Assembly (NCBI RefSeq): GCF_003315075.1
Contig: NZ_QNRJ01000003.1
Span: 288,802-352,801, forward strand
Direction of reading: 5' to 3'
DNA: 64,000 nucleotides
From: Rossellomorea aquimaris
GTDB taxonomy: Bacteria; Bacillota; Bacilli; Bacillales; Bacillaceae_B
Positions 33,203-42,491 of the stretch are shown piece after piece. The notes below the pieces were generated by a model, which was not told where the DNA came from, ran no database searches, and saw only the letters and a list, made by a program, of their open reading frames with translations. Positions within the stretch are counted from its first letter, which is position 1; each line of letters opens with the position of its first letter. Both the position numbers and the translations under genes were made by a program.

Positions 33203-34243
33203 ATGAAGGCTGTTCAAGTCACCGGATATGGAGGAATCGACAAATTAGAACTGGTTGATATTTCGATCCCGACTCCGGGAAAAGGTGAAGTCCTTGTAAA
33301 GGTAAAGGCGTGTGCCATAAACAATACGGAAATTTGGATGAGAGAAGGCGCATATGGAACAGGGGAGAAGTCAGGCTGGCGTCCTGAAGGTGTACAGTTC
33401 CCGAGAATTCCGGGATCCGATATAACCGGTGAAATCGTAGGAGTAGGTTCCAATGTTTCTGAGACGGTGATCGGCAAGAATGTCGTTCTGTTTCCTTTCA
33501 CTTCAAGTGGCATTGAGGGGTATGAGCATATTTCAGAGGATATGTCGTTCATTGGTTCCGAATATGATGGAGGGTATGCTGAATACGTCGTTTGGCCGTC
33601 AGAACTCTGTTATGATATGCCTCTCTCTACATATGAAGAAAGTGCCGTTTTTTCTGTCAGCGGATTGACCGCATGGCATATGGTGGAGCAGATCCAGGCT
33701 AAGCCGGGAGAAACGGTCGTCGTGACCGGTGCCAATGGCGGTGTAGGGTCGTTGAATGTTCAAATCGCTTCCAACGTATTTGAATCGAAGGTGATTGCGA
33801 TTGTAGGAGACATGGGTTTAGAAGGTAGAATGAAAGAACTGGGGGCGACTCATGTATTATCCTATAAGTCCCCTTCACTTGCCGATGAAATAATGGAAGT
33901 CAATGGAGGTCCGGTGGATTCAGTATTGGACGTAGTCGGGGATGCGTTGTTTGCGACATCCATAAGCGCTTTAAAGAATGGCGGGAAGTTTTGTATATCA
34001 GGCTCGGCCGGGGGACAGAAGACGGAACTCGATTTTAGGACCGTTTATTTAAAACATATCACGTTATATGGATCCGTATTAGGAACGAGAGACGAGTTTA
34101 AACGGATGCTTGACGCCATCACTGCAGGTAAGATCAAGCCGGTCATCGATCGTACCTATCCTCTCGAAAAAGCGGGAGAAGCACAAACGTACTTCAAGAA
34201 CTCTGGAAAACTGGGGAAGATCCTTTTGCTTCCGGAAAAATAA
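33203..34243 (+). CDS. Zinc-independent quinone-oxidoreductase-like MDR family protein
   Basis: This roughly 346-residue medium-chain dehydrogenase/reductase has an N-terminal GroES-like domain (GEVLVKVKACAINNTEIWMREG) and a Rossmann domain with VVVTGANGGVGSLNVQIAS. The structural-zinc cysteines are absent, so it belongs to the quinone oxidoreductase / enoyl reductase side. It probably uses NADPH to reduce a quinone or activated alkene. The two adjacent ATG codons at 33200 and 33203 are equally possible. It is divergent from the GntR gene. Confidence 0.86.
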   Translation: MKAVQVTGYGGIDKLELVDISIPTPGKGEVLVKVKACAINNTEIWMREGAYGTGEKSGWRPEGVQFPRIPGSDITGEIVGVGSNVSETVIGKNVVLFPFTSSGIEGYEHISEDMSFIGSEYDGGYAEYVVWPSELCYDMPLSTYEESAVFSVSGLTAWHMVEQIQAKPGETVVVTGANGGVGSLNVQIASNVFESKVIAIVGDMGLEGRMKELGATHVLSYKSPSLADEIMEVNGGPVDSVLDVVGDALFATSISALKNGGKFCISGSAGGQKTELDFRTVYLKHITLYGSVLGTRDEFKRMLDAITAGKIKPVIDRTYPLEKAGEAQTYFKNSGKLGKILLLPEK

Positions 34244-34250
34244 TATTTCA

Positions 34251-34297
34251 AGAAAAACATGGGGAGCAAGCCGTCCTCATGTTTTTCTATTTTTTTC
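34251..34297. terminator. Terminator after the MDR gene, shared with the convergent DUF3891 gene
   Basis: AGAAAAACATG pairs with CATGTTTTTCT around a GC-rich inner stem; a T run follows. Confidence 0.85.
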
Positions 34298-34301
34298 GAA
34301 A

Positions 34302-35063
34302 CTATTGGCGAACGAAAATCACTCTTTCACCCATATCACTCTTCTCATAAGCCTCAGCAATCCCCTTCTCTTCAATCAATCCCTTTGCGACTATTTTGTA
34401 CGGTAAGGATACGCGGAAGTCCTTCTCAAAAGGATAAGGATCAAGGGTCACTTCCTTTTCATTCATCCACCGGGCCATAAGCGGCTGATTTTCCGGATGA
34501 AACATCTCTGTATTCTGAAATCCATTTTTAAACCAGGGATGTTCCTCCTCTTTATCCACTCCCGGCTCATTCAGGCAAAGATATAAGGACAGGTTATCTG
34601 AGAATTGCAGTAAGCGGAAATGCTGCTGAAGCAATTCTTCATCTAGGTCAGGGAACGCCTCCTTAAGTCTCATTTGCCTCCTGGCTTCTCCTGTTAAAAA
34701 GACGAGGCAGTCTTTATTGTTAGATTGTGAAAAGAAGGAACAGAAGTGCAGGCTGCACAGGAGACTCGCATAGGTGTTCACCCTCTCAATCTCGTCCACA
34801 CCGATTTTGTAGAATGCGAGCTTTGGCAGGAGAGGGTAGTCAGAAAAGGTGTAGGGGATCTTTTCCCTGTCATTCCAAATCGGAGTGTCGTCCAAACCGA
34901 TCCAGCTCCGGTCGTGCTGATAGGCTGCGTATAAGGCATCGTCAAAGAATGAATCTGATTTTAGTAGAGACGGCTTCAAGTGCTTGATGGTTTCGCCTGA
35001 TAAATAGGCATGGTCATGCTGTCTGATCATGATAAATGAATCCTTGGTTTCCCGAATGATCAT
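34302..35063 (-). CDS. DUF3891 family protein
   Basis: This 253-residue cytoplasmic protein matches the DUF3891 pattern: MIIRETKDSFIMIRQHDHAYLSG at the start, then AAYQHDRSWIGLD and a C-terminal RVSLPYKIVAKGLIEE. The conserved His and Asp residues in the first third suggest a metal site, but no activity is established. AAAGGAG precedes the ATG by 8 bases. Confidence 0.8.
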   Translation of the reverse strand: MIIRETKDSFIMIRQHDHAYLSGETIKHLKPSLLKSDSFFDDALYAAYQHDRSWIGLDDTPIWNDREKIPYTFSDYPLLPKLAFYKIGVDEIERVNTYASLLCSLHFCSFFSQSNNKDCLVFLTGEARRQMRLKEAFPDLDEELLQQHFRLLQFSDNLSLYLCLNEPGVDKEEEHPWFKNGFQNTEMFHPENQPLMARWMNEKEVTLDPYPFEKDFRVSLPYKIVAKGLIEEKGIAEAYEKSDMGERVIFVRQ

Positions 35064-35172
35064 GATGAGGGCTCCTTTCTGTGGTTTATCTATGAATCCA
35101 TTATAGCAAAGGTGTAGTCTCTTAGAGGGAAAATATGGGGGAAGTGATTATGAGGGAAGTCTTTCATTCAAA

Positions 35173-35210
35173 AGAAAAGACCGGAAGCAAGTATCTGCTT
35201 TCGGTCTTTT
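35173..35210 (-). terminator. Terminator of the YcnK-PepSY-FixH operon
   Basis: A 15-base stem with one mismatch (35175-35189 with 35196-35210) surrounds a six-base loop, with a T-rich tail on the minus strand. Confidence 0.87.
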
Positions 35211-35214
35211 GTCA

Positions 35215-35679
35215 TCAGTGGTGAGATTCCTGGTTTCCACTATCATCTGGAGTTTGATCGTTCAGGGCTTCGACGTCAGCCTTGGACAGCTCACCGACAG
35301 CGAAAGGCAGGGTCGGCATAATGGTGGATCCGTTGCTTCCGGCATGGACCTTGATGTAATAGAGTCCATCGTCCGTCAGCTTTTTGTTGAATGTATAGTT
35401 ACCATCCCCGGCATTTTCGGCTTCTTCCATTTGATCATGTAAGGAGCCGTCACCTTTCCATATTTCGACATGGACAAAATCGGCATCATCGACGGATTGA
35501 CCGCTTTGTGTAAGGGCAATCTTGATCGGCTCACTTCCGGAAAAGTCTTCAGGCATGGTGATATCCGCCTGAAGGGGGGATTCCTGACGGTAAAGGTCGG
35601 CTGCATCCTCTTTCGGGGAACAGGCTCCGAGCATCGTGCAGATCAGGATGAGACCAAGGTATTTCTTACGGTTCTTCAT
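35215..35679 (-). CDS. FixH/YtkA-like lipoprotein
   Basis: This 154-residue protein has a lipoprotein signal peptide with lipobox MLGAC. An immunoglobulin-like FixH/YtkA domain follows (ADFVHVEIWKGDGS, LTDDGLYYIKVHAG). FixH-type domains occur in copper and cytochrome oxidase maturation proteins. AAAGGA lies 9 bases before the ATG at 35679. It is the last gene of a three-gene operon; the C-terminal HH and the upstream YcnK-like regulator fit a copper link (inference). Confidence 0.8.
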   Translation of the reverse strand: MKNRKKYLGLILICTMLGACSPKEDAADLYRQESPLQADITMPEDFSGSEPIKIALTQSGQSVDDADFVHVEIWKGDGSLHDQMEEAENAGDGNYTFNKKLTDDGLYYIKVHAGSNGSTIMPTLPFAVGELSKADVEALNDQTPDDSGNQESHH

Positions 35680-35695
35680 GAAGCATCGTCCTTTC

Positions 35696-37039
35696 TTATT
35701 CCGCACCGAGGAATTTATTTAAAGCAGGTATCCGTTTGATAACCAGCCAGTCAAGAAGCAGGATCACGATTAAGGAAACTCCAACCAGTGGGAAGAGGAT
35801 GCCCAAGATGATCATGAGAAGCAGGAAGAGCTTCATTTTAAAGATGCTTGGCGCTTTCGGCGCTCCCATTTCCTTTTTCGGTTTTCGCTTTAACCATAGA
35901 TAGAATCCGCTCAGCACCACTATGATGATCCCGAGGCAAATGAAGAGACTGATCAATTGGTTAATGAAACCGAATTGTGTGCCAGTATGCAGGGTGATCC
36001 CCATGGCGACGATTTTTCCGCCGATACCGTAATGGTCGAAGCGATAATCAGCCAGGACCGCTCCTGAATACTGGTCAAGATGCATGGTGACCTCATTCTG
36101 AGCTTTGGCAGGGAAGGCAGATAGGGTATAGACGCCTTTCTCATCCTCAGGGATGTACACCGTGTAGCTCGGATCGATTCCTTCTCTTTCGGCAATGTTC
36201 ACTACATCATTAATCGATACAGGTGTGTAGCCTTCGAGTGCCGATACAGGGACCTCGAGGTTTTCCGCTGCCCAAGGGACGTCGGCGATTTCTTTTGTTT
36301 TCAGGACGGACTGTGGTGCATCCCCTGTCCAGATGGATGGAGGATATCCGGCCCCTGAATTGGTCATGAGATTCTGGAAGTTCGTTCCCCATAAGCCCGA
36401 CCAAGGCAAGCCTGTCATGATCAGGAACAGCATTCCCGATGTAATCCAGAATGCCGGTACAGCGTGGAGATCCCGGCGCAGGATGCTTTTTCCCTTACCG
36501 AAACGGGGGAAGAACACTCCCGACAGCTTGTCCTTCTTCCGGGGAAACCATAGGAATAATCCTGTAACAATTAGGACGATGGCCCAGGAGGCGACAAGCT
36601 CAACGATGCGGTCTCCGAGAGTTCCCGCCATCAGCTCCCCGTGGAATTCCACTATTTTATCCATGATCCGGTCTTCAGGCTTTAACTCGCCAAGTGACTT
36701 CCCGGTATAGGGGTCCAGGAAGACAGTGGCTGAACCATCTTCGGTACTGATACCGATTTCACTGGAGCGCTCGGGGCTTTCTCCCGGACGATACTTGGTG
36801 ATTTGTGCATCCGGGTGGAGTGTCTTCACTTCTTCGATTTGTTCGGAAGCAGGAAGTTTCTCCCCTTGTGCTTTGACCTCGTAATATTCTTTGTAAAGAT
36901 TCTGTTCGATCTGGGGCTTGAATAGATAAATGGACCCCGTCACAGCCAGGATCAGTAAGAACGGGGAAATGATGATCCCCGCATAGAAATGCCATCTCCA
37001 AATCGTTTGATAAGGAGACATATTCGATTTTTTACGCAT
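35696..37039 (-). CDS. PepSY-associated transmembrane protein
   Basis: This 447-residue membrane protein has the PepSY_TM layout: an N-terminal helix after IWRWHFYAGIIISPFLL, an external PepSY domain, a helix bundle with FHGELMAGTLGDRIVELVASW, a second external PepSY segment and C-terminal helices with GITLHTGTQFGFINQL. The conserved histidines in WHFYAG, FHGEL, DLHAVPAFW and LHTGTQFG resemble those of ferric/cupric reductase-type PepSY proteins. It lies between the copper-type regulator and the FixH-like gene. An electron-transfer or metal-reduction role is inferred. Confidence 0.85.
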   Translation of the reverse strand: MRKKSNMSPYQTIWRWHFYAGIIISPFLLILAVTGSIYLFKPQIEQNLYKEYYEVKAQGEKLPASEQIEEVKTLHPDAQITKYRPGESPERSSEIGISTEDGSATVFLDPYTGKSLGELKPEDRIMDKIVEFHGELMAGTLGDRIVELVASWAIVLIVTGLFLWFPRKKDKLSGVFFPRFGKGKSILRRDLHAVPAFWITSGMLFLIMTGLPWSGLWGTNFQNLMTNSGAGYPPSIWTGDAPQSVLKTKEIADVPWAAENLEVPVSALEGYTPVSINDVVNIAEREGIDPSYTVYIPEDEKGVYTLSAFPAKAQNEVTMHLDQYSGAVLADYRFDHYGIGGKIVAMGITLHTGTQFGFINQLISLFICLGIIIVVLSGFYLWLKRKPKKEMGAPKAPSIFKMKLFLLLMIILGILFPLVGVSLIVILLLDWLVIKRIPALNKFLGAE

Positions 37040-37056
37040 AGTGGGTTCCTCTTTTC

Positions 37057-37626
37057 TTAGTCATGACAGCAGTCTGTACCTGACATTTCTTTTGAAATGA
37101 CCGATATGGCCTCTTTGAAACTGTGAAGATGCCCTCCAAATCCTGTTTGGAATTGTCTGGCTTGTTTGTCCGATTCGAATACGATGACCTGGGGCTGGCA
37201 GCAGTTCAGGTTTAAGTCCGCATTGATCAGGAAAGTGGCGGTCTTCCCACTTATGGTCATATCCGTTAAGAAATTGCGACAGAGGATCTGCACCACCTCT
37301 TCCTGAATGTCCCCGTAACGGAGTAATCCACAATGAGGGCAGCAGGCCTGCTCGATCGTGTGATCCTTCTTCACTAATTGAACCGATCTTCTGGAAGTTG
37401 CCGGCTTCAGGCAATAGATGCAGGCATTCGTCGGAATGCCCTGATCCATGATGGTTGAAATGCCGTTGGAGGTTTTGTGGACCTTGTTCTCTTCAAGAAG
37501 AGGCTTCAAGTCCCGATACACCGTCATCTCAGAAACCTCAAGCCGGGAGCTGATTTCCGATACACGCAGTGTCCCTTCCTCTTCCAGCCATGTTAAAATC
37601 TGTTGTTGTCTGTCGATGGGCAGCAT
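37057..37626 (-). CDS. ycnK: YcnK-like copper-responsive DeoR-type regulator
   Basis: This 189-residue regulator has an N-terminal DeoR helix-turn-helix (RVSEISSRLEVSEMTVYRDLKPLLEE) and a C-terminal NosL-like domain. The cysteine motifs are CIYC, ACCPHCGLLR, NCCQPQV and a terminal DCCHD. The layout and CCxHCGLLR motif match B. subtilis YcnK, the copper-responsive repressor of ycnKJI. Here YcnJ and YcnI are replaced by a PepSY protein and a FixH-like lipoprotein. AAAGGA lies 8 bases before the ATG at 37626. Promoter hexamers are upstream. Confidence 0.85.
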   Translation of the reverse strand: MLPIDRQQQILTWLEEEGTLRVSEISSRLEVSEMTVYRDLKPLLEENKVHKTSNGISTIMDQGIPTNACIYCLKPATSRRSVQLVKKDHTIEQACCPHCGLLRYGDIQEEVVQILCRNFLTDMTISGKTATFLINADLNLNCCQPQVIVFESDKQARQFQTGFGGHLHSFKEAISVISKEMSGTDCCHD

Positions 37627-37664
37627 AATCAACGTCCTTTCGAATGAAATCGCTTTATAGTTAA

Positions 37665-37693
37665 ATAGTATGGAAGGTTCATAGTTTATTCAA
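37665..37693 (-). promoter_or_regulatory. Sigma-A promoter of the ycnK-like operon
   Basis: On the minus strand TTGAAT and TACTAT are separated by exactly 17 bases, 39 bases before the start codon. Apart from this promoter, the 327-base gap up to 37953 is AT-rich and shows only the AAGGAGG site of the next gene. Confidence 0.65.
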
Positions 37694-37953
37694 GAGAATG
37701 ATTGTTAGAAAATGTGAAAAAATGTTGACTTGTAACAAAATGGACAATTGGTCTTCATATTTCTCACACAATTGGGTTTCTCGCTTTCGAATTCTTTATA
37801 GAGAGGCACTAAGGAAACGATTTCTAATATGATTTGGATCATAGAATTTCAGATTTTGATTTAATTTTGAAGAGTCCTGAAGGAAAAAGAAGGGATTTTG
37901 GTTCTAAAACAGAATGATTATAGTGAATGATAGAATTCAAGGAGGTATGAACA

Positions 37954-38349
37954 ATGGGGAGATTAGTGCATTTCGAAGTACATGTGGATGATATGGAACG
38001 GGCAAAAACGTTTTATGGGGGAGTATTCGCCTGGAAGTTCGAGGACTGGAGTGAATACGCCGGAATGCCTTACGTCGGGGCTGTGACCGGGGACGAGAAC
38101 GAGATGGGAATCAATGGCGCGTTGATGCAGCGTCAAAGTGCCCCTCCAGAACCGAACCAGCCGATGAACGGATATTCGTGTACGATGGGTGTTGAGAATT
38201 ATGATGAAACGGAGAAACTCATTCTTGACCATGGTGGCAAGGTAGCGATGCCTAAGTACGCCCTTCCGGGAATGGCGTGGCAAGGTTACTACACAGATAC
38301 GGAAGGCAATGTATTTGGAATTCACCAGCCGGATAAGGATGCGAAGTAG
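37954..38349 (+). CDS. VOC family (glyoxalase/bleomycin-resistance fold) protein
   Basis: This 131-residue protein has two beta-alpha-beta-beta-beta units: RLVHFEVHVDDMERAKTFYGG VFAW-like N-terminal and a C-terminal half ending in YYTDTEGNVFGIHQPD. Metal-ligand positions His7 and the C-terminal Glu/His are present. Members are lyases, dioxygenases or antibiotic-binding proteins; the substrate is unknown. AAGGAGG precedes the ATG. Confidence 0.86.
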   Translation: MGRLVHFEVHVDDMERAKTFYGGVFAWKFEDWSEYAGMPYVGAVTGDENEMGINGALMQRQSAPPEPNQPMNGYSCTMGVENYDETEKLILDHGGKVAMPKYALPGMAWQGYYTDTEGNVFGIHQPDKDAK

Positions 38350-38379
38350 GGTTGGTAGAAGGTTACTAGCGAATGGATG

Positions 38380-38417
38380 GGTGTCTGACCTGAAATGGAG
38401 GTTAGACGCCTTTTTAT
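38380..38417 (+). terminator. Terminator after the VOC gene
   Basis: GGTGTCTGACCT pairs with AGGTTAGACGCC (two G-U pairs), followed by TTTTTAT. Confidence 0.8.
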
Positions 38418-38494
38418 ATAGTAAGGATCATGAATGTGGTAAAATAAGGATGTAGAAGAACTTCACTTGTATAAGACGAAACGAGGGAAAAACT

Positions 38495-38728
38495 ATGCTT
38501 AAAAAAATAAGAATGACGATCAGCATCATCGTCCTGGGTCTATCACTTTATGGACTGTTTTCAAATCATAATGAAATGCTTCCTTTTACCATGGCAGGAT
38601 TGGCGATCCTCATGGTGATCATGGGAGCGGAAGAACGCCAGAAGAACCGGAAGTCTTATCGAAGCTATCTGTTATTTGGCGTATCTGCTTTATTGCTCCT
38701 GGTGTCCATCGAAGGCTTTATCTACTAA
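38495..38728 (+). CDS. DUF3953-like small membrane protein
   Basis: This 77-residue protein has three hydrophobic segments. The order helix, short polar stretch, helix, MGAEERQKNRKS, helix resembles DUF3953 proteins of Bacillus. Function unknown. Confidence 0.7.
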   Translation: MLKKIRMTISIIVLGLSLYGLFSNHNEMLPFTMAGLAILMVIMGAEERQKNRKSYRSYLLFGVSALLLLVSIEGFIY

Positions 38729-38803
38729 CTTCTTCATCATAAAAAGGAGAATCCCCCCAGTTTGTTGAATGGATTCTAGTAGAGATCAGAAGGGGGAGCG
38801 ACT

Positions 38804-39487
38804 GTGGATTATCTGTTAGAACGGGTGAAGGATCATATATATGTGGTGGCGGTTTGGGATGCGGAATGGAATACATATACCAATGCGTACTTGATTCAGG
38901 AAGAAGCTGGATTGACAGTGGTCGATTCGTGTAAAGAGGAGCACGTGGTGTTTCTCCAGCACGCCCTAAACAAAATCGGGAAAACGTCAGACGATGTAAA
39001 GCTTATGCTCGTCACCCATGGTCATGAGGATCATGTGGGAGGGGCGACGTTATTTACGAATGCACGAAAGGTCATTCATGCTGATGAGACGTTGCCGGTG
39101 GCTTCTTCCATTAGCGGGAAGCTTCTTGAGAGGGGAACGATAGGAGATTACGAATATACCAGAGTCGGCTATCATTCTCCGGGTTCGGTGATTTTCTTTC
39201 ATCGGCCCACCAGAACTCTGTTTACGGGGGATTTCCTCTGTTTCTTTGGGGATCCTTTGTCGGATGGGGGGCTTGTTTCAAAAGGGGACGATCTTAGACA
39301 GGCCTGGATTGAATATCTCCAAGGTGGTGGAGTTGCAAAGTTGGACTTACCGGTATTTCTGAACGGACTAAGAATCATGCAGGAATACGACCCGGACGTG
39401 ATGTGTACAGGCCATGGCGGAGTGTTAGTGGGGGATCTTGACGTGTTCCTTGAAGAGTTAATCACTATTGGGGATAAGGATAAATAA
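38804..39487 (+). CDS. Metallo-beta-lactamase fold hydrolase
   Basis: This 227-residue protein carries the metal motif THGHEDHVGGA, then TGDFLCFFGD and the C-terminal CTGHGG. It starts at GTG with AAGGGGGAGCG upstream. The family hydrolyses thioesters, lactones or phosphodiesters; no specific subfamily marker is visible. Confidence 0.87.
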   Translation: MDYLLERVKDHIYVVAVWDAEWNTYTNAYLIQEEAGLTVVDSCKEEHVVFLQHALNKIGKTSDDVKLMLVTHGHEDHVGGATLFTNARKVIHADETLPVASSISGKLLERGTIGDYEYTRVGYHSPGSVIFFHRPTRTLFTGDFLCFFGDPLSDGGLVSKGDDLRQAWIEYLQGGGVAKLDLPVFLNGLRIMQEYDPDVMCTGHGGVLVGDLDVFLEELITIGDKDK

Positions 39488-39493
39488 AGAGTG

Positions 39494-39533
39494 GAAGGGG
39501 TGGGTGGAAGTAGATGCCCATCCCTTCTTTTTG
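39494..39533 (+). terminator. Terminator after the metallo-beta-lactamase fold gene
   Basis: GAAGGGGTGGG pairs with CCCATCCCTTC (one G-U pair) across a 12-base loop, then TTTTTG. Confidence 0.75.
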
Positions 39534-39585
39534 TACGATTCTCTCTGTCCTGACCAAGATGAAATCCTCTAATGATTCAAGTCAA

Positions 39586-40545
39586 TTATCGATGAAAGGC
39601 AACCGCCGCCTCTGCCATCTCTAGTATCTTTTGACGAAGATTCTTCGGTTCAATCACTCTTACCTGATCGGCAAAACCGAGGATATACCCCTTTGCTTCG
39701 TCTTCTGTATCAAATGAAAGGGTCACCGGTATCCAGTTCTCTTTGTTTCTATCCCCCATCTCAAGGACACGGGCAAAGCGTCCGGTGAATGTCAGCCTTG
39801 ATAAAGCAAGTGGAGAGACCTCGACTTTCACTTCATAAGAGGGCAGCCGTTTAATGAAGGATAGAGTGGAGGATGTCCAGTACTGAGCCAGGTCGAATCC
39901 CTGGGGTCTTACGAACGCTTCGGCTAAAGAATCGGCGGAGAGGATACGGGAGGCCCTGTAATTCCGGATGTCTCCGTTTTCCTTGGAAGCCACGAGGTAC
40001 CAGAGATCACCCTTTGCCACGAGTCCGAGTGGTTCCACAATGCGGTCATCTGTTTTTCCGTCTGCACGCTGGTAGGTAATCCCAAGTTTCTGCTCCTTCC
40101 AAATGGCTTCTTTGATCACTTCAAAGGAGGCTATTTTTTCCTTCTGCTTCCTCCATGAACTTGTGTCGATATGGATCCGGTTCCATACGTCTTTCGCGTT
40201 TTCACGGTAGATAGATGGAAGGGAGGCGATGAGTTTGTTTCTGGCTTCCTCGGACGTTCGGGTCAAGCCGAGATCGTCAAGGAGCTGGGATGAAGGTGAC
40301 ACGAACAACGCGCGGATTTCAGATTCTTTCAGACCGGTCAGATCCGTCTGATAGTCTTCGAGTAATGACCAGCCTCCGTTTTTTCCGCGCTCTGCCACCA
40401 CGGGGATCTCTGTTCCGCTCAGAGCGTCCATGTCTCTGTAAATCGTCCGTTCAGAAACTTCCAATCTCTCTGACAGTGCTTTTGCGGTCATTTGCCCGTG
40501 TGATTGTAATAATAAAAGAATGGATACCAGTCGGTCGCCTCTCAT
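39586..40545 (-). CDS. WYL domain transcriptional regulator, YafY/DeoR-HTH type
   Basis: This 319-residue regulator has an N-terminal helix-turn-helix (MTAKALSERLEVSERTIYRDMDAL), a central WYL domain with GDLWYLVASKENGDIRNYRASRI, and a C-terminal WCX segment. AAGGTG lies 6 bases before the ATG at 40545. It is divergent from an SDR gene, 112 bases away, which is its most likely target. Confidence 0.87.
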   Translation of the reverse strand: MRGDRLVSILLLLQSHGQMTAKALSERLEVSERTIYRDMDALSGTEIPVVAERGKNGGWSLLEDYQTDLTGLKESEIRALFVSPSSQLLDDLGLTRTSEEARNKLIASLPSIYRENAKDVWNRIHIDTSSWRKQKEKIASFEVIKEAIWKEQKLGITYQRADGKTDDRIVEPLGLVAKGDLWYLVASKENGDIRNYRASRILSADSLAEAFVRPQGFDLAQYWTSSTLSFIKRLPSYEVKVEVSPLALSRLTFTGRFARVLEMGDRNKENWIPVTLSFDTEDEAKGYILGFADQVRVIEPKNLRQKILEMAEAAVAFHR

Positions 40546-40657
40546 CTGCTTCACCTTTTTCCTGAATTTATTAAGTTTATTTAATTAAATATGACAGTGG
40601 ATGTCAAGAATGGGATCGTATAATAAATGTATCTTAAAGATGAAAGGAATGGGATGA

Positions 40658-41491
40658 ATGAAATCATTGATTGGAAAGGTTGCTCTCGTAACGGGAGGAA
40701 GCAGGGGAGCGGGCCGTGCGATCGCCGTTGAATTGGGGAAAGCCGGCGCGACGGTTTATGTCACGGGACGAAGTACGAAAGGGAATTCCACGAAAGGCTT
40801 TCCTGGAACGATTGATGACACGGCTTCACAAATAGAAGAAGCAGGTGGAAAGGGGATCGCGGTTCGTTGTGATCATACGGTTGATTCGGAAACGGAATCG
40901 GTCATCAGGCAGATTCGTGAAGAACAGGGGAAGCTCGATATTCTGATCAATAATGTGTGGGGAGCGCACGACATCGGGGTTAACCCGGGGGCATTCTGGG
41001 AGCTGCCCCTTGCCAATTGGGATACGATGTTTACGGCCGGTGTGCGGGCTCAGCTGGCGACGAATCATTTTGCCATCCCGTTACTTCGTGAGAATAATGA
41101 AGCCCTCATCATTCACACGACCTTCTGGGATGATGGTAAGTACACGGGGCAGTTCTATTATGATCTGGCGAAGAATGCTCTCGTTCGAATGGCGTACGGA
41201 CTTTCAGAAGAATTAAAAGGGGATAATATCTCGGTCCTTGCTGTTTCACCTGGATTTATGAGGACGGAGCTTGTACTCGACCATATGGGGATGGACGAGG
41301 ATCATTGGCAGGAATCGGAAGACTTAAGGAAATCGGAGACCCCTTATTATATTGGACGTGCCATCACGGCGCTGGCAATGGATCCAGGGGTGATGGAGAA
41401 GACGGGACAGGTGTTGAAAGCAGGGGACCTGGCGAAGGAGTATGGGTTCACGGATGTGGATGGACGTTATATTCCGCCGTTTACGATGTAG
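40658..41491 (+). CDS. Short-chain dehydrogenase/reductase
   Basis: This 277-residue SDR has the NAD(P)-binding TGGSRGAGRAIA at the N-terminus and NNVWGAHD in the NNAG position. The usual YxxxK is present as YDLAKNALVRMAYGL, and VSPGFMRTE follows. The catalytic Ser position is occupied within IIHTTFWDDGKY, so the active site is divergent. AAAGGAATGGGATGA precedes the ATG. The divergent WYL regulator may control it. Confidence 0.87.
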   Translation: MKSLIGKVALVTGGSRGAGRAIAVELGKAGATVYVTGRSTKGNSTKGFPGTIDDTASQIEEAGGKGIAVRCDHTVDSETESVIRQIREEQGKLDILINNVWGAHDIGVNPGAFWELPLANWDTMFTAGVRAQLATNHFAIPLLRENNEALIIHTTFWDDGKYTGQFYYDLAKNALVRMAYGLSEELKGDNISVLAVSPGFMRTELVLDHMGMDEDHWQESEDLRKSETPYYIGRAITALAMDPGVMEKTGQVLKAGDLAKEYGFTDVDGRYIPPFTM

Positions 41492-41500
41492 GATGGTGGT

Positions 41501-41524
41501 CCCCCTGTTAAAGGGGGTTTTTTC
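41501..41524 (+). terminator. Terminator of the SDR gene
   Basis: CCCCCT and AGGGGG form a six-bp stem followed by six T residues. Confidence 0.8.
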
Positions 41525-41609
41525 TATTCTTAAACTCCATTCTTAATCAACCTATAAGCCGAATAGACTATTCATGATAACCACTTTCAAAAGGAATAGG
41601 GGTGGCATG

Positions 41610-42317
41610 ATGTTTTCGGTGACAGAGATGCGTACGTTCGAGTTGTTTTCTGTTCCGCATATTGCTGTGCTTTTGATGTTTGTGGCTATATCTTTTTTTC
41701 TGATTTATGGTAAACGACTCCTGGAACCTTATCAGCCGATTATCAAGTGGACGTTACTTGGAATCTTAGTCCTAAGCGAGCTATCATGGCATATTTGGCT
41801 CGTGGCAACGGGACAGTGGGAGGTTGGTGACCTGCCTCTGCAGCTATGTTCCATCAGTACATTCGTATCGATTTATTTGTTCTTGAAACCGAATAAGAAA
41901 GCTTTTTATTTACTGTTCTTTATCGGGTTGCTTCCACCGATTTTAAGCATGGTAACACCTGAAATGTTTTACCAATTTCCTCATTACCGTTTTCTGAAAT
42001 ACTTCCTCCATCATGCAGCCATTGCCTGGTCCGTCCTTTATTTCATCGTGTATGAGGGATACCGGGTGCCAAGAAAAGCTGTATGGACCGGCTTTCTTAT
42101 GGTCAATCTTCTCGCCCTGCCGATTTTCTTTCTTAATCTTCTTCTCGATACGAACTTCTTTTACTTAGCCAATCCGACGGAATCCAAAACGATCCTTTCC
42201 TTTTTCGGATCGGGTGTCATGTATTATATCAATCTGGAAATTGCGGCACTTGTGGTGTTTTTCGTGACGTATCTTCCGATGGGGGTGCTTATGAAGCGGG
42301 AGAGGGTGAAAGGGTAA
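41610..42317 (+). CDS. ywaF: TIGR02206 family membrane protein, YwaF-like
   Basis: This 235-residue protein has seven membrane helices, with LPLQLCSISTFVSIYLF and a conserved FHHAAIAW-like HHAAIAWSVLYF segment typical of the YwaF/TIGR02206 family. Function unknown. Two consecutive ATG codons (41607, 41610) follow AAAGGAATAGGGGTGG; I give the second. Confidence 0.82.
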   Translation: MFSVTEMRTFELFSVPHIAVLLMFVAISFFLIYGKRLLEPYQPIIKWTLLGILVLSELSWHIWLVATGQWEVGDLPLQLCSISTFVSIYLFLKPNKKAFYLLFFIGLLPPILSMVTPEMFYQFPHYRFLKYFLHHAAIAWSVLYFIVYEGYRVPRKAVWTGFLMVNLLALPIFFLNLLLDTNFFYLANPTESKTILSFFGSGVMYYINLEIAALVVFFVTYLPMGVLMKRERVKG

Positions 42318-42365
42318 CACTTTCGTGATTTCTGGGTCACTTGTAAAAAAAATAAGCTGATTTGA

Positions 42366-42404
42366 AAGACTCTCCCACCATTACAGTAGGAGAGCCTTCT
42401 TTTC
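42366..42404 (+). terminator. Terminator after ywaF
   Basis: GACTCTCC and GGAGAGCC form a stem with one mismatch, followed by TTCTTTTCTT. Confidence 0.6.
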
Positions 42405-42491
42405 TTAAGCTCTATATAAAGGGCGAAAACCATATGGGGTTGTGAATGGGATGTACATACATATGAATGAAAGTCCAGTGGAATGGCGTTT

